This document shows positions 8,471-17,273 of a DNA stretch of 64,000 bases, piece after piece. The stretch comes from DASUCS01 sp041166385. Lineage in GTDB: Bacteria > Actinomycetota > Acidimicrobiia > Acidimicrobiales > JACDCH01. The notes below the pieces were generated by a model. It did no database searches. It was not told the DNA's origin and saw nothing but the letters and a program-made list of their open reading frames with translations. The stretch spans positions 42,045 to 106,044 of the forward strand of contig JBEEFW010000023.1 in NCBI GenBank assembly GCA_041166385.1, in the 5' to 3' direction. Position 1 is the first letter of the stretch; the number at the start of each line of letters is the position of its first letter. Position numbers and translations under genes: made by a program.

Positions 8471-9453
8471 CCACCGAGCACCGCGCCCTGCCGCTCGACG
8501 CGGCGGCCGTACTCGCGGAGCCGGTTGTCGACGTCGGCGGCGTCGCGATGAGGTTGACCGCGTCCGACTCGGTGCGCGCCGGTGCCGTCGCAGCACTGTT
8601 CCGGCACGCGTTGCCCGCCTCTGGCGCTCCCGAGTGTTTGGTGCGATTCACGTCGGACGAGTTCGAGTGCCCGACGGACGTTCCGGTCACGCTGCTCGAC
8701 GGCCTGGAGTTGTGGCGTCCGGACGCGGGGGAGCTCACCTTGCGCAGCGCAAACGGCTTGTCCGCTCGAGTCTCCGCACACGAGATCGCAGTGGCGGGCG
8801 ACGCACCGTCACTCGCTCGCGAGTTTCGGTACGTGGCGATGATCGCGCTCACGCACGTTCTCGCGTCGCGGGGTCGTCACGTCCTGCACGGCGGAGCGGT
8901 GGTCTGCGACGATCGCGCGCTGCTCGTGCTGGGCGGCTCAGGCACGGGTAAGTCGACGCTCGTGCTCGGCGCGCTTCGATCAGGTTGGACCGCGCTCACC
9001 GATGATCTGGTCGCGGTCCATCGGGGGAGCGACACCGTCCTCGCCGTTGGGCTGCCCCGTCCGATCTCGGTCCCGCGGGACGTCGTCTTCGACGAGTTCG
9101 CGGAGGGTGCCGAGGTGCCGGACGACGCTCGGAACCGAGTCGAGCTTCCGGGCGCGACGTTGACGCTCTCATCGCATCCGATCGGTGGGGTGATCCTGGT
9201 GTCGCGTGGCGACGCCGCGGAGGCCAGGGTCGAGCCGGTCGCGGCCCACGATGCGCTGCGAGCCATTCTCGGCGCGAGCACGTCGATCGCGAACCCGCAA
9301 CTCGTACGCGAGGTGTTCTCGATCGCCGCGGCCGTCGCGCGGCTGCCTGCGTGGTCGTTGCAGCACGGGTCGGACCCGTCATCGCGCCTTCACCAGGCGA
9401 GCCTGCGCCTCGAGGACATCCGCGCGCGGCTCGGTGCGGCGGCGGCGTCGTGA
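8467..9453 (+). CDS. HPr-kinase-like ATP-binding protein
   Basis: A 328-residue protein with the HprK-type core: HGGAVV near His141, a Walker A motif LGGSGTGKST at residues 155-164 and a DD pair in LTDDLVAV around 179-180. HprK proteins phosphorylate a serine on HPr; relatives in peptide clusters phosphorylate or otherwise process a peptide, and some serve polysaccharide systems. No HPr gene is visible here, which favours a peptide or small-molecule target. GTG at 8467 overlaps the previous stop, and its own stop overlaps the next GTG. Association with PqqD-like and NTP_transf_5 proteins matches the HPr-rel-A type of system. Confidence 0.8.
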   Translation: MTTEHRALPLDAAAVLAEPVVDVGGVAMRLTASDSVRAGAVAALFRHALPASGAPECLVRFTSDEFECPTDVPVTLLDGLELWRPDAGELTLRSANGLSARVSAHEIAVAGDAPSLAREFRYVAMIALTHVLASRGRHVLHGGAVVCDDRALLVLGGSGTGKSTLVLGALRSGWTALTDDLVAVHRGSDTVLAVGLPRPISVPRDVVFDEFAEGAEVPDDARNRVELPGATLTLSSHPIGGVILVSRGDAAEARVEPVAAHDALRAILGASTSIANPQLVREVFSIAAAVARLPAWSLQHGSDPSSRLHQASLRLEDIRARLGAAAAS

Positions 9454-12047
9454 CGTCCGACGCCTCGACGGTGCTCGAAGTCCTTCAAGGTCGAGCGCGG
9501 CGCGATCCGCAGCAGCATGCGCTGCTCGCACCGGGCCGGCAGCCAGCCTCGAACACCGACGTGCTGGGCCACGTGACCAACGTCGTGCAGTTCCTGCGCT
9601 CGGCGGGGATCACGCAGACGGACAGGGTGGCCCTCGCGTTGCCGAACGGTCCGGACCTGGCGACCGCCCTACTCGGCGCCATCACGGCGGCGACGTGCGC
9701 GCCGCTCGCACCCGACCAGCCGAAGGCGGCGCTCGAGAGCCAGTTGGCGAACCTGCGAGCGCGCGTGCTCGTCGTCACCGACGTGCGAGGAGGTGCGGCG
9801 CGCGAGGCGGCGGCCGCGCTGCGGATCCCCGTGCTCGATCTCGAGCTCGGTGAGCGCGCTGGCGAGTTCACGCTCCGTTCCTCCACGACGACGTCGGCCT
9901 CCGGGGTGGACAAAGGTGCCGTCGCTGACGGCTCCCTGCTGCTGTTCACCTCGGGTACCACCAGCACACCCAAACTCGTTCCGCTGACGGAAGCGAGCCT
10001 GCTGCGTTCAGCCGCCAACGTCGCGGCATCGATCGAGCTCCGGCCGACTGACCGTTGCCTCAATGTGATGCCGCTGTTCCACATCCACGGGATCGTCGCG
10101 GCGCTGCTCGGCTCGCTCTCCGCGGGCGGAAGCGTTGTCTGCACGCCGGGGTTCGCGGCGACCGACGTGCTGCGTTGGGTCGACGCGTTCGAGCCCACCT
10201 GGTACACGGCGGTGCCGACCATCCATCAAGCGATGCTGGACGCCGTCCGACGCGGCGAGCGCGAGCCGTCGTGGCCGACGCTGCGCGTCATCAGATCCTC
10301 GTCGGCCGCGCTGCCGGTGCGGGTGGCGGCGGAGCTGGAGAGCGTCTTCGGTGTACCGGTCATCGAGGCCTACGGGATGACCGAGGCGGCGCATCAGATG
10401 ACCAGCAACCCGATGCCGCCCGCGATGCGCAAGGCTGGAACGGTCGGCCGACCAGCAGGACCAGAGGTCGCGGTGATCGACGACGACCGACGGCACCTCC
10501 CGGCGGGAGCCGAGGGGCATGTCGTGATTCGTGGCTCGACGGTCATCGCGGGCTACCTCGACAATCCGGCGGCGAACGCATCCGACTTCGACAACGGGTG
10601 GTTCCGGACGGGTGACCTCGGCCGTTTCGATGACGACGGCTACCTGACGCTCATCGGCCGGTCCAAGGAGATGATCAACCGCGGCGGCGAGAAGTTGGCG
10701 CCGCGCGAAGTCGACGACGCACTGCTCGAGCACCCGGAGGTTCTGCATGCGGTCGCATTCGCGATCCCGCATCCCCGGCTCGGCGAGGAGGCGGCGGCGG
10801 CGGTCGTGTTGCGAGCACAGGCTCGGGTGACGGCGGCCGAGTTGCGGGTGTTCGCCGCGGAGCGGCTGGCGCCGTTCAAGGTGCCGCGCCGCGTGGTTGT
10901 CGTGGATGAGATCCCGCGCGGGCCCAGCGGCAAGCTGCTCCGGACGCAGCTCGCCGACCTTCTCGGTCTCACGGAGCTGTCGAAGGCTGCGGGCTCGCGT
11001 TCACGCGTTGATCCCGTCGACGATCTCGAGGCCGAGCTTCAGGAGCTGTGGCAACGGGTGCTCGGGCTCGACGAGCCGCCGAGCACCGATGCCGAGTTCT
11101 TCGAGCTCGGTGGCGACTCGCTCCACGCGGTCGAGCTGTTCGAGGCGATCGAAGCAACGTTCGGACGGCGTCTCGCCGCCACCCTGTTGCTCACGGCTCC
11201 GACCGTGCGTGACATGGCCGCGGAACTGCGCGCGGCCGCTCCTGACGACACGTTCGTGACCGTGGTGGCGGTCCAACCCGAGGGCTCGAAGCCGCCGCTG
11301 TTCTGTCTGTTTCGAGCCGGATCAATCGTCGCTACTCGGCACCTCGCGCACGGCCTCGGACGGGAGCAACCCGTCTACGGGCTCTGGATCCCCGCGATGC
11401 ACGGTCCCCCCGAAGCGGCTGGATCGATCGAAGAGATCGCGGCGTTGGGTGTCCAGGCGATACGCACGACGCAACCGGTTGGTCCGTATTTTCTGCTCGG
11501 TCATTCGCTCGGCGCCGTTGTGACCTACGAGATGGCGAGGCAGCTCGCGAGCGACGGCGACCGCATCGGTCTGGTGGTCATTGCAGATGCGCTGCATCCG
11601 AAGGTCGTGGATGCTCGATGGCATCGGCGGCGATCGTTTCGCTACCGAACGCGGAAGCTGTTCAGCCGACGGGGCCCGGCGGTGGTGGCGTACCGGGTTC
11701 GATCGATGCTCGGGCTTCGACCACCAGCTCCCCCGCTTCCCCCGCTTCCGGGTGCTGACGCACTCGTGGACTGGGCGGCGGCCAGCGAACGCGAGCGACG
11801 GTACGTTCCTGGACCGGCGCCCGGTCCTGTCGCGGTGCTGGCCACCCGCGCGTTCATCAACGCGGCCGGCAGCCCCGATCTCGGTTGGGCCGACGATCTC
11901 GCCGCGGGATGGTGGGCGCACGAGGTGCCGGGCAGCCACGACACGATGATCGGCGAACCCCACGTGCACGTCCTCACCGCGCGGCTCCGCGACAGCCTGG
12001 ATCGAGCGGTCGCGTCGCCGATCAGCTCAGCCACGCCGTCCCGATGA
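9450..12047 (+). CDS. adenylation-carrier-thioesterase protein (single-module NRPS-like)
   Basis: An 865-residue protein with three domains. Residues ~10-510 are an acyl-activating AMP ligase (LLLFTSGTTSTPKLVP, EAYGMTEAAH, GWFRTGDLG, INRGGEKLAPREVD, PRGPSGKLLRTQL). The AAE3/FadD-like style suggests a carboxylic acid rather than an amino acid substrate. Then comes a phosphopantetheine carrier with FFELGGDSLHAVELF, and a C-terminal alpha/beta-hydrolase thioesterase with LLGHSLGAVVTYEMA and a late His in GSHDTM. There is no condensation domain, so it would load one acid and release it or pass it to a partner. The gene closes the island and overlaps the preceding stop (GTGA). Confidence 0.85.
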   Translation: MTSDASTVLEVLQGRARRDPQQHALLAPGRQPASNTDVLGHVTNVVQFLRSAGITQTDRVALALPNGPDLATALLGAITAATCAPLAPDQPKAALESQLANLRARVLVVTDVRGGAAREAAAALRIPVLDLELGERAGEFTLRSSTTTSASGVDKGAVADGSLLLFTSGTTSTPKLVPLTEASLLRSAANVAASIELRPTDRCLNVMPLFHIHGIVAALLGSLSAGGSVVCTPGFAATDVLRWVDAFEPTWYTAVPTIHQAMLDAVRRGEREPSWPTLRVIRSSSAALPVRVAAELESVFGVPVIEAYGMTEAAHQMTSNPMPPAMRKAGTVGRPAGPEVAVIDDDRRHLPAGAEGHVVIRGSTVIAGYLDNPAANASDFDNGWFRTGDLGRFDDDGYLTLIGRSKEMINRGGEKLAPREVDDALLEHPEVLHAVAFAIPHPRLGEEAAAAVVLRAQARVTAAELRVFAAERLAPFKVPRRVVVVDEIPRGPSGKLLRTQLADLLGLTELSKAAGSRSRVDPVDDLEAELQELWQRVLGLDEPPSTDAEFFELGGDSLHAVELFEAIEATFGRRLAATLLLTAPTVRDMAAELRAAAPDDTFVTVVAVQPEGSKPPLFCLFRAGSIVATRHLAHGLGREQPVYGLWIPAMHGPPEAAGSIEEIAALGVQAIRTTQPVGPYFLLGHSLGAVVTYEMARQLASDGDRIGLVVIADALHPKVVDARWHRRRSFRYRTRKLFSRRGPAVVAYRVRSMLGLRPPAPPLPPLPGADALVDWAAASERERRYVPGPAPGPVAVLATRAFINAAGSPDLGWADDLAAGWWAHEVPGSHDTMIGEPHVHVLTARLRDSLDRAVASPISSATPSR

Positions 12048-13128
12048 TGTTGGCCATGCCTTGCATGAAGTGCGCGTCGCCCGGATGAAATGAGTTGGCC
12101 GTCGAGCTTTCGGCGATGAGCACGCCGCGTACGCCGTCGGGGCCGAAGATGGGCGCGCCGATCGCCGATCGCGTCGGAGTGCCGGGCTGGACGGGCGAGC
12201 CGTCGAATCGCGGGTCGTACTCGAGGTTGTCGACGACGACGACCTTCCGCGTGAGTGCGATATGACCGGCGAACGATCGACTTCCAGCGGGAACCTCGAT
12301 GGCCTCGCTGATCTCTGGAGAAGCGGCGCGCAGGTGGAATTCGCTGCTGCCGTCAGCGATCATCTCGAGCACGGTGACGTGGTCCGTCTGGAGCAGCCGG
12401 CAAACAGTGTCGACCGCCTCCGTCAACAGCATCGCGGCGCGGCGAGGGTCTGCTTGCGCGCGAAGCACCTGGGAGCCGAGCAACCCCAGCGCTTCTGATT
12501 GACGGTCGCGGGTTTCCATCGCGCGCTCACGCTGGTCGCGTTCGGTGATGTCGGTCACGAGCGCGACTCCACCTTCGTAGACGCCGGCCTGGTTGACGAG
12601 CGGCGTCGTGTGGATCTCCGCGAGGAACATCGATCCGTCGGCGCGGCGCAGCCGTTGGGTGAAGCGCACCTTCTCGCCGCCACGTACCAACGCGGTGCGC
12701 TCTTTGACGAGCGGCACCTCCGCCGGGTCGAAGAAGTCGAGGACCGGAATGACGACGAGCTCGTCGATCGAATAACCCATGATCTCCGCCATCCGCCGGT
12801 TCACGTACCGCGTCCGTAGGTCGCGCGAGACCCACACGCCTTGCTCGGCGGCGTGGAGGATCTGGCCGTAGAGCAACGCCTCGGCTTCGCCCTCGGGCAG
12901 CCCCTGCGGGCCGACATTTGCCACTCGGGCGATCGCCGCCGCGAGGGTGAGCCCTTCGCCGAGCAGCCGAAGCACCGTGTTGACGCGTTCGACGTCCGTT
13001 TCGGCGTACACCCGATGGCCGGCGGGGGAGCGCTCCGGGTTGAGAAAGTTGAACCGCGCCTCCCAGGCGCGCAACGTGCTCACGCCCACACCCGTCCGTC
13101 GGGCGAGATCCCCCACACGCATGCCCAT
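12022..13128 (-). CDS. MerR-PAS-GAF transcriptional regulator
   Basis: A 368-residue regulator. Residues 1-70 form a MerR-type winged helix (RVGDLARRTGVGVSTLRAWE, then a HRVYAETDVERV wing). A PAS domain spans ~95-210 (VWVSRDLRTRYVNRRMAEIMGYS to VALVTDITERDQRE), and a GAF domain spans ~225-365 (RAAMLLTEAVDTVCRLLQ, then AIGAPIFGPDGVRGVLIAES). It probably senses a small ligand or redox state and controls nearby genes. The target is not visible, but it lies convergent with the biosynthetic island, overlapping its last gene by 26 bases. The start is the ATG at 13128; an in-frame ATG at 13122 is equally good. Confidence 0.85.
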   Translation of the reverse strand: MGMRVGDLARRTGVGVSTLRAWEARFNFLNPERSPAGHRVYAETDVERVNTVLRLLGEGLTLAAAIARVANVGPQGLPEGEAEALLYGQILHAAEQGVWVSRDLRTRYVNRRMAEIMGYSIDELVVIPVLDFFDPAEVPLVKERTALVRGGEKVRFTQRLRRADGSMFLAEIHTTPLVNQAGVYEGGVALVTDITERDQRERAMETRDRQSEALGLLGSQVLRAQADPRRAAMLLTEAVDTVCRLLQTDHVTVLEMIADGSSEFHLRAASPEISEAIEVPAGSRSFAGHIALTRKVVVVDNLEYDPRFDGSPVQPGTPTRSAIGAPIFGPDGVRGVLIAESSTANSFHPGDAHFMQGMANIIGTAWLS

Positions 13129-13232
13129 CCCGCGGCGACCGTACGAGGCCGCTACATCACCGACAAGACCTGTCGTTACGGAATGGAGGCCAGTTCTTGG
13201 ACAACGTGTGCAGGAGTGTGATTTTCGAGATT

Positions 13233-13249
13233 GAGGCGGTGGCCGCCTC
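13233..13249 (-). terminator. possible terminator hairpin after the nucleosidase gene
   Basis: GAGGCGG and CCGCCTC are perfect 7-base arms around a TGG loop, placed immediately after the minus-strand stop codon at 13251. There is no long T-tract on the minus strand, so intrinsic termination is only plausible. Confidence 0.35.
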
Positions 13250-13250
13250 G

Positions 13251-13991
13251 TCAATCGTCGAGGGCGAGGCAACCTCTCACCGCGGCTTCCGCCGCCAGGC
13301 GGGCGGCCAAGGCTGAGTCGTGCGTCAGGCGTTCGAGGTTGGCCGCGAGCTGCGGGTCGCTCGCGATCAACCGTCCGAGCGCCTCCCGGTTCCCAGAACC
13401 GTCCTGGTTGGTGAGCGCGATGATCCGTTCGTCGAGCAGACCGTCGAAGTGGCGATCGCCGATGCAGCGGTAAACGGACCATGCGCAGCCGCGCGGCGAG
13501 CACACCTCCGCCACCGCGGATGACTCCATGTCCACGCCGACGCAGCCCTGCTCGTAGAAGCGCTCACTGAGCTCGCGGTCGAGGCTCACACCCTCGGTCG
13601 TGACGAGCTTGCCGGCCAGTGGCGCGTCTCCGGGTGGAGTGTGTCGGTATTCCGCGCCGCTCGTGTGATCGATCACGATCTCCGGATTGATCAGGGTGCC
13701 GACCTCGAGGTTCGGGTCGAGTCCGCCGCAGATACCGGCGATCATCACGTGGTCCACGCGGACGTGACCCGTGGCCGTCTCGTCGAGCAAGCGTGACGTT
13801 GCGGCTCGGGTGAGCGGGGGTCCCATGCCGATGTGGATGGCGGTGACGTCCGAGCTCCCGACTCGACCGGTCCACGGCGCGCCCTTGGCGTCGCTCGTCG
13901 GGGTCAGGCCGAAGGCGGTGACGATCGCGTCCATCTCGAGCGGCATCGGGGCGAGGACCACGACGTGACGGTTGCCGGAGGCGTTGGGCAT
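13251..13991 (-). CDS. nucleoside phosphorylase/nucleosidase family protein
   Basis: A 246-residue member of the PNP/UDP/MTA-SAH nucleosidase superfamily. Diagnostic features are HVVVLAPMPLEMDAIV at the N-terminus, IHIGMGPPLTRAAT, the phosphate/ribose strand VMIAGICGGLDPNLEVGTL, and the C-terminal VDMESSAVAEVC that supplies the conserved Met-Glu for ribose binding. It would cleave the N-glycosidic bond of a purine nucleoside or related compound. The ATG at 13991 directly precedes the first strand; the much longer upstream frame looks non-coding. Its location a few genes from the purine region agrees with a salvage or catabolic role. Confidence 0.8.
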   Translation of the reverse strand: MPNASGNRHVVVLAPMPLEMDAIVTAFGLTPTSDAKGAPWTGRVGSSDVTAIHIGMGPPLTRAATSRLLDETATGHVRVDHVMIAGICGGLDPNLEVGTLINPEIVIDHTSGAEYRHTPPGDAPLAGKLVTTEGVSLDRELSERFYEQGCVGVDMESSAVAEVCSPRGCAWSVYRCIGDRHFDGLLDERIIALTNQDGSGNREALGRLIASDPQLAANLERLTHDSALAARLAAEAAVRGCLALDD

Positions 13992-14142
13992 GACCCACAG
14001 CTTGCCCGCCACGAGAGTGGGGTGAACGCCCCACGGCCGGAGTTGGTGTCGGTGGGTGATCTGTCCGATGCGCCCGGATCGGCTGATGGCGGACGATGCG
14101 GTTGCCGTCACCGAGGCGGCCACGAAAACGAAGGAGACCGCA

Positions 14143-14382
14143 ATGCCGTTGATCAACGTGAAGGTCATGGAGAACGTGCTGTCGGACGACCAGAAGCGCG
14201 AGCTCGCCACCCGCTTCACCGACACGTTCGCCGATGTGGTCGGCGAAGCCGCCCGCCCGTTGACCTGGGTCATCGTCGAGGACATCCGCACCGGCCAGCT
14301 GGTCATCGGCGGCGACTCGATCACGACCGAAGCCGTGAAGGATTTGCTGGCGCAGCCGCAGGCCGTCGCCGCATCCCGGTGA
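14143..14382 (+). CDS. 4-oxalocrotonate tautomerase-like protein
   Basis: A 79-residue protein starting MPLINVKVMENVLS, so that Pro becomes the N-terminal catalytic base after Met removal, as in tautomerase-superfamily enzymes. DDQKRELATRFTDTFADVVG and WVIVEDI follow the usual beta-alpha-beta pattern and length. A good Shine-Dalgarno, AAGGAG at 14131-14136, decides this start over upstream in-frame codons. The substrate is unknown; relatives act on 2-hydroxymuconate-like acids. The next gene follows closely, so they are probably co-transcribed. Confidence 0.85.
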   Translation: MPLINVKVMENVLSDDQKRELATRFTDTFADVVGEAARPLTWVIVEDIRTGQLVIGGDSITTEAVKDLLAQPQAVAASR

Positions 14383-14486
14383 CCGCCGACCCGGTCGGCC
14401 GGCTCATCGAACTTGGAAGGGACGGCGAGGCAGCCCACCTCGCCGTCCGCGAAACTGGAGGAACGGTGGGATCGGAGAAGACGCAC

Positions 14487-15032
14487 ATGCTGGGACCAGT
14501 GGAACAACTCGAGGTGGTGATGCCGGCGTTTGTACGGCTGATCCGTGACGACGATGAGTTCCTCGACCTCGTGACGCCGTGCGAAGGGTGGGTCGTCCGC
14601 GATCTCCTGGGCCACATCAACGGAGGTGCTCGCATGTTCGCGGCGGCCCTCGAGGAACGGGAAGTTCGGGAAAAGCCCCTTGGTGACCATCCCTCCACCG
14701 CGGTGGCGGAAGCACTCACCGAGTTCGACACGGCGGTGCGGAGCCCGGGAGCGCTCGAGCGGACCGTGAACTCGCCGTTCGGAGCAATGCCGGGCGAGGC
14801 GTTCGCTCGTCTCGCGGCGCTCGATCTCCTCGTGCACACGTGGGACGTGTCGCGTGCGTCGAACCAAGACCCAGGCATTCCTGACGAGGTGGTCGAGGCG
14901 GTCGACGGCTTCGCCCGCCAGGCGATCACCGACGATCTCCGCACACCGGGCGTGTTCGGACCAGAGGTCGCGCCGGCCGCGAAGAGCAGCCGACTCGATG
15001 CGCTGGCCGCGTTCACCGGCCGTCGCCCGTGA
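14487..15032 (+). CDS. TIGR03086-like / DinB-fold maleylpyruvate-isomerase-family protein
   Basis: A 181-residue protein of the mycothiol-dependent maleylpyruvate isomerase/TIGR03086 family: MLGPVEQLEVVMPAF, then TPCEGWVVRDLLGHINGG with the metal-binding His, and ALDLLVHTWDVSRA with a second His pair. Members form a DinB-type four-helix bundle that binds a divalent metal; most have no assigned reaction. GGAGAAG at 14474 supports the ATG at 14487. GTG at 14466 or 14379 (overlapping the tautomerase stop) are alternatives. The next gene starts in its stop codon. Confidence 0.75.
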   Translation: MLGPVEQLEVVMPAFVRLIRDDDEFLDLVTPCEGWVVRDLLGHINGGARMFAAALEEREVREKPLGDHPSTAVAEALTEFDTAVRSPGALERTVNSPFGAMPGEAFARLAALDLLVHTWDVSRASNQDPGIPDEVVEAVDGFARQAITDDLRTPGVFGPEVAPAAKSSRLDALAAFTGRRP

Positions 15033-16687
15033 CAGGTGGGCCGGCGCGAGCGCGAGAGGCGCTGGCCCACCACGACTGGGTGACGGCCTACGAACTGCTG
15101 CAGTCCACGGACGCGCGGGAACTCGACGCCGACGCACTCGACGGGTTCGCGGACGCAGCGTGGTGGATGAGTCGCCTCGACGAGTGCATCGAGGCCCGCG
15201 GCGCCGCGTACCACGCCTATCAAGCGAACGGCGACGGTCGACGCGCCGGGCAGTGCGCCGTCTGGTTGTTCGAGCATCACTGCTTCAAGGCCCAGCCGGC
15301 GATCGCCGGCACATGGTTGCGCCGCGGTCGTCGCGCCCTCGCTGATCACCAGGAATGCATCGAATACGGAAACCTGCTGCTACGCGAGGGAGAGCTGCTG
15401 CACTCATCCGGTGAGCTCGAAGAGGCCTCGAAGCTCGCGCTCGAAGCGATCGAGCTCGCGCGCCGGCTCGGCAGTGACGAACTCGAAGCACTCGCGCTGC
15501 AAACCGCCGGAAGGCTGGCGATCGATCAGGGCCGCGCCGACGACGGATTGAAGCAGCTCGACGAGGCGATGCTGTTCGCGGTCGAGGGCCGTCTCAGCCC
15601 CTACGCGACGGGCAAGGTGTACTGCAGCCTGATCAGCGCGTGTGACGAGATCGGCGACCTGTCGAGGGCGGCGGAGTGGACCGAAGCGACGACGCAGTGG
15701 TCGCAACGCAATCCGCTGGCCGTGTTCCCCGGACTGTGTCGCGTGCACCATGCCCAGATCCTCGGCTGGCGCGGGTCGTGGACGGAAGCCGTCGAGGAGG
15801 CCCATCGCGCGTGCGGCGAGCTCGAGGACGTCAACGTCGGCAACGCCGCGGCGGCCTGGTCGGAGATCGGCGAGATCCGGCGCCGGATCGGTGATCTCGA
15901 CGGGGCCGAAGTCGCGTTTCACCGCGCGGAGGAGCTCTGCGGTCGACCCCAAGCGGGGGTCGCGCTGCTGCGACTCGCGCAAGGGCGTCTCGCCGAGGCG
16001 CGCCAGATCATCCAAGGCGCGCTTGCGGGGGAGACGTGGAACCGACTCGCTCGAGCAAAGCTCCTTCCGGCCGGGATCCAGATCGACATCGCTGGCGGCG
16101 AGCTCGACTCGGCCGCGGCGGCGGTCGATGAGCTCGAAGCCATCGCCGCGCCCCATGCCGGGTCCATGCTCGAGGCGATGGCAACCACGTGTCGCGGTCG
16201 GCTCGCTCTCGCCCGAGCGGACACCGAGGTCGCGTGCCCCAGCCTGCGTCGAGCAGTCGAGATGTGGCTGGCGCTCGACGTTCCCTACGAGGCCGCGACC
16301 GCGCGATTGTTGCTCGGGCAGTCGTGCCGGCAGGCGGGCGACGAGGACGGCGCGACCTTCTCGTTGTCGGCCGCAGTGCGGGTGTTCGACGAGCTCGGAG
16401 CGATCCTCGACGCGCGTCATACGCGCGCGATCAGCGAACCAGCGACCGCCGACGCGCTTCCTCGCGGCCTCACCGCCCGCGAAGCGCAGGTGCTGGAACT
16501 CCTCGCGCTGGGGAGTACGAACAAGGTGATCGCCGCCGAGTTGGGCGTCAGCATCAAGACCGTCGCCCGCCATCTCGAGAACATCTTCCTCAAGATCGAG
16601 GTGTCGACCCGTTCCGCCGCGACTGCATTCGCACTGGCGCATGGGCTCGCGAGCAGGAACGAGCAGCCGGGCTCCCGTCGGATGTAG
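15029..16687 (+). CDS. LuxR-family regulator with TPR-like helical region
   Basis: A 552-residue protein. Residues ~1-470 are alpha-helical repeat-like sequence of TPR character without an ATPase motif. The C-terminal ~60 residues are a LuxR/GerE DNA-binding domain (GLTAREAQVLELLALG, then NKVIAAELGVSIKTVARHLENI). It lacks the Walker motifs of LAL/MalT regulators, so it may respond to a protein or small ligand through the repeats. GTG at 15029 overlaps the previous stop (GTGA). Its target is unknown. Confidence 0.85.
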   Translation: MTGGPARAREALAHHDWVTAYELLQSTDARELDADALDGFADAAWWMSRLDECIEARGAAYHAYQANGDGRRAGQCAVWLFEHHCFKAQPAIAGTWLRRGRRALADHQECIEYGNLLLREGELLHSSGELEEASKLALEAIELARRLGSDELEALALQTAGRLAIDQGRADDGLKQLDEAMLFAVEGRLSPYATGKVYCSLISACDEIGDLSRAAEWTEATTQWSQRNPLAVFPGLCRVHHAQILGWRGSWTEAVEEAHRACGELEDVNVGNAAAAWSEIGEIRRRIGDLDGAEVAFHRAEELCGRPQAGVALLRLAQGRLAEARQIIQGALAGETWNRLARAKLLPAGIQIDIAGGELDSAAAAVDELEAIAAPHAGSMLEAMATTCRGRLALARADTEVACPSLRRAVEMWLALDVPYEAATARLLLGQSCRQAGDEDGATFSLSAAVRVFDELGAILDARHTRAISEPATADALPRGLTAREAQVLELLALGSTNKVIAAELGVSIKTVARHLENIFLKIEVSTRSAATAFALAHGLASRNEQPGSRRM

Positions 16688-16732
16688 TCGAAGGTCGCGT
16701 CGAGTTTGGCGGCGCGGTGTAGAACGCAGACA

Positions 16733-17269
16733 ATGAGCGACGTGGCGAGCGACGTGTATGCCAGTGAGGAGCCCGCCGATGACGCCGAGCGGGAGGTCCT
16801 GACGTGGCCCGGCTTCGGTGTGGCGACGCGGGAGTTGGCGAGTCAGATTGCTGACAGCGGTTTCCGGCCTGACATCGTGCTCGCGGTTGCGCGCGGAGGG
16901 CTGACGGTGGCGGGTGCGCTCGCGTACGCCCTTGCGGTCAAGAACTGCTTCGCGATGAACGTCGAGCTCTACACGGGCGTCGATCGCCGGTTGGATGTTC
17001 CGGTGGTGCTTCCGCCGACGCTCGACGTGCTCGACATCGCCGGACTCAAGGTGCTGGTGGCGGACGACGTGGCTGATACCGGCAAGACGCTCGAGCTCGT
17101 GCGCTCGTTCCTCGCCGAGCATGTCGGCGAGGCGCGTACTGCGGTGCTGTACCAGAAGTCGTGGTCGATCATCGATCCCGAGTACGTCTGGAAGCACACC
17201 GACCGGTGGATCAACTTCCCGTGGTCGACCGAGCCTCCGGTGGTCGACGCCCCCAACCTCGACGCGTGA
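16733..17269 (+). CDS. purine-type phosphoribosyltransferase
   Basis: A 178-residue type I phosphoribosyltransferase. The PRPP-binding loop reads VLVADDVADTGKTL, preceded by the DIVLAVARGGLTVAGALAY hood strand. The size and the C-terminal WINFPWSTEPPVV resemble xanthine/hypoxanthine phosphoribosyltransferases of actinobacteria and archaea. It would convert a free purine base and PRPP to the nucleotide. It begins with ATG at 16733, with TAGAAC seven bases upstream as a weak leaderless -10. Four bases separate it from the nucleoside hydrolase, so a purine salvage pair is likely. Confidence 0.85.
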   Translation: MSDVASDVYASEEPADDAEREVLTWPGFGVATRELASQIADSGFRPDIVLAVARGGLTVAGALAYALAVKNCFAMNVELYTGVDRRLDVPVVLPPTLDVLDIAGLKVLVADDVADTGKTLELVRSFLAEHVGEARTAVLYQKSWSIIDPEYVWKHTDRWINFPWSTEPPVVDAPNLDA

Positions 17270-17273
17270 ACGG

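Noticed and set aside
5272..12047. A lasso-peptide cluster
   Set aside because: No B2 transglutaminase-like peptidase and no asparagine-synthetase-type cyclase of full length is present; the PP-loop protein is only distantly similar.
13251..15137. A 628-codon minus-strand frame extending the nucleosidase far upstream
   Set aside because: Only the last 246 codons look like protein; the rest is Arg/Ser/Thr-rich shadow of the plus-strand tautomerase and TIGR03086-like genes. The start at 13991 precedes the first conserved strand.
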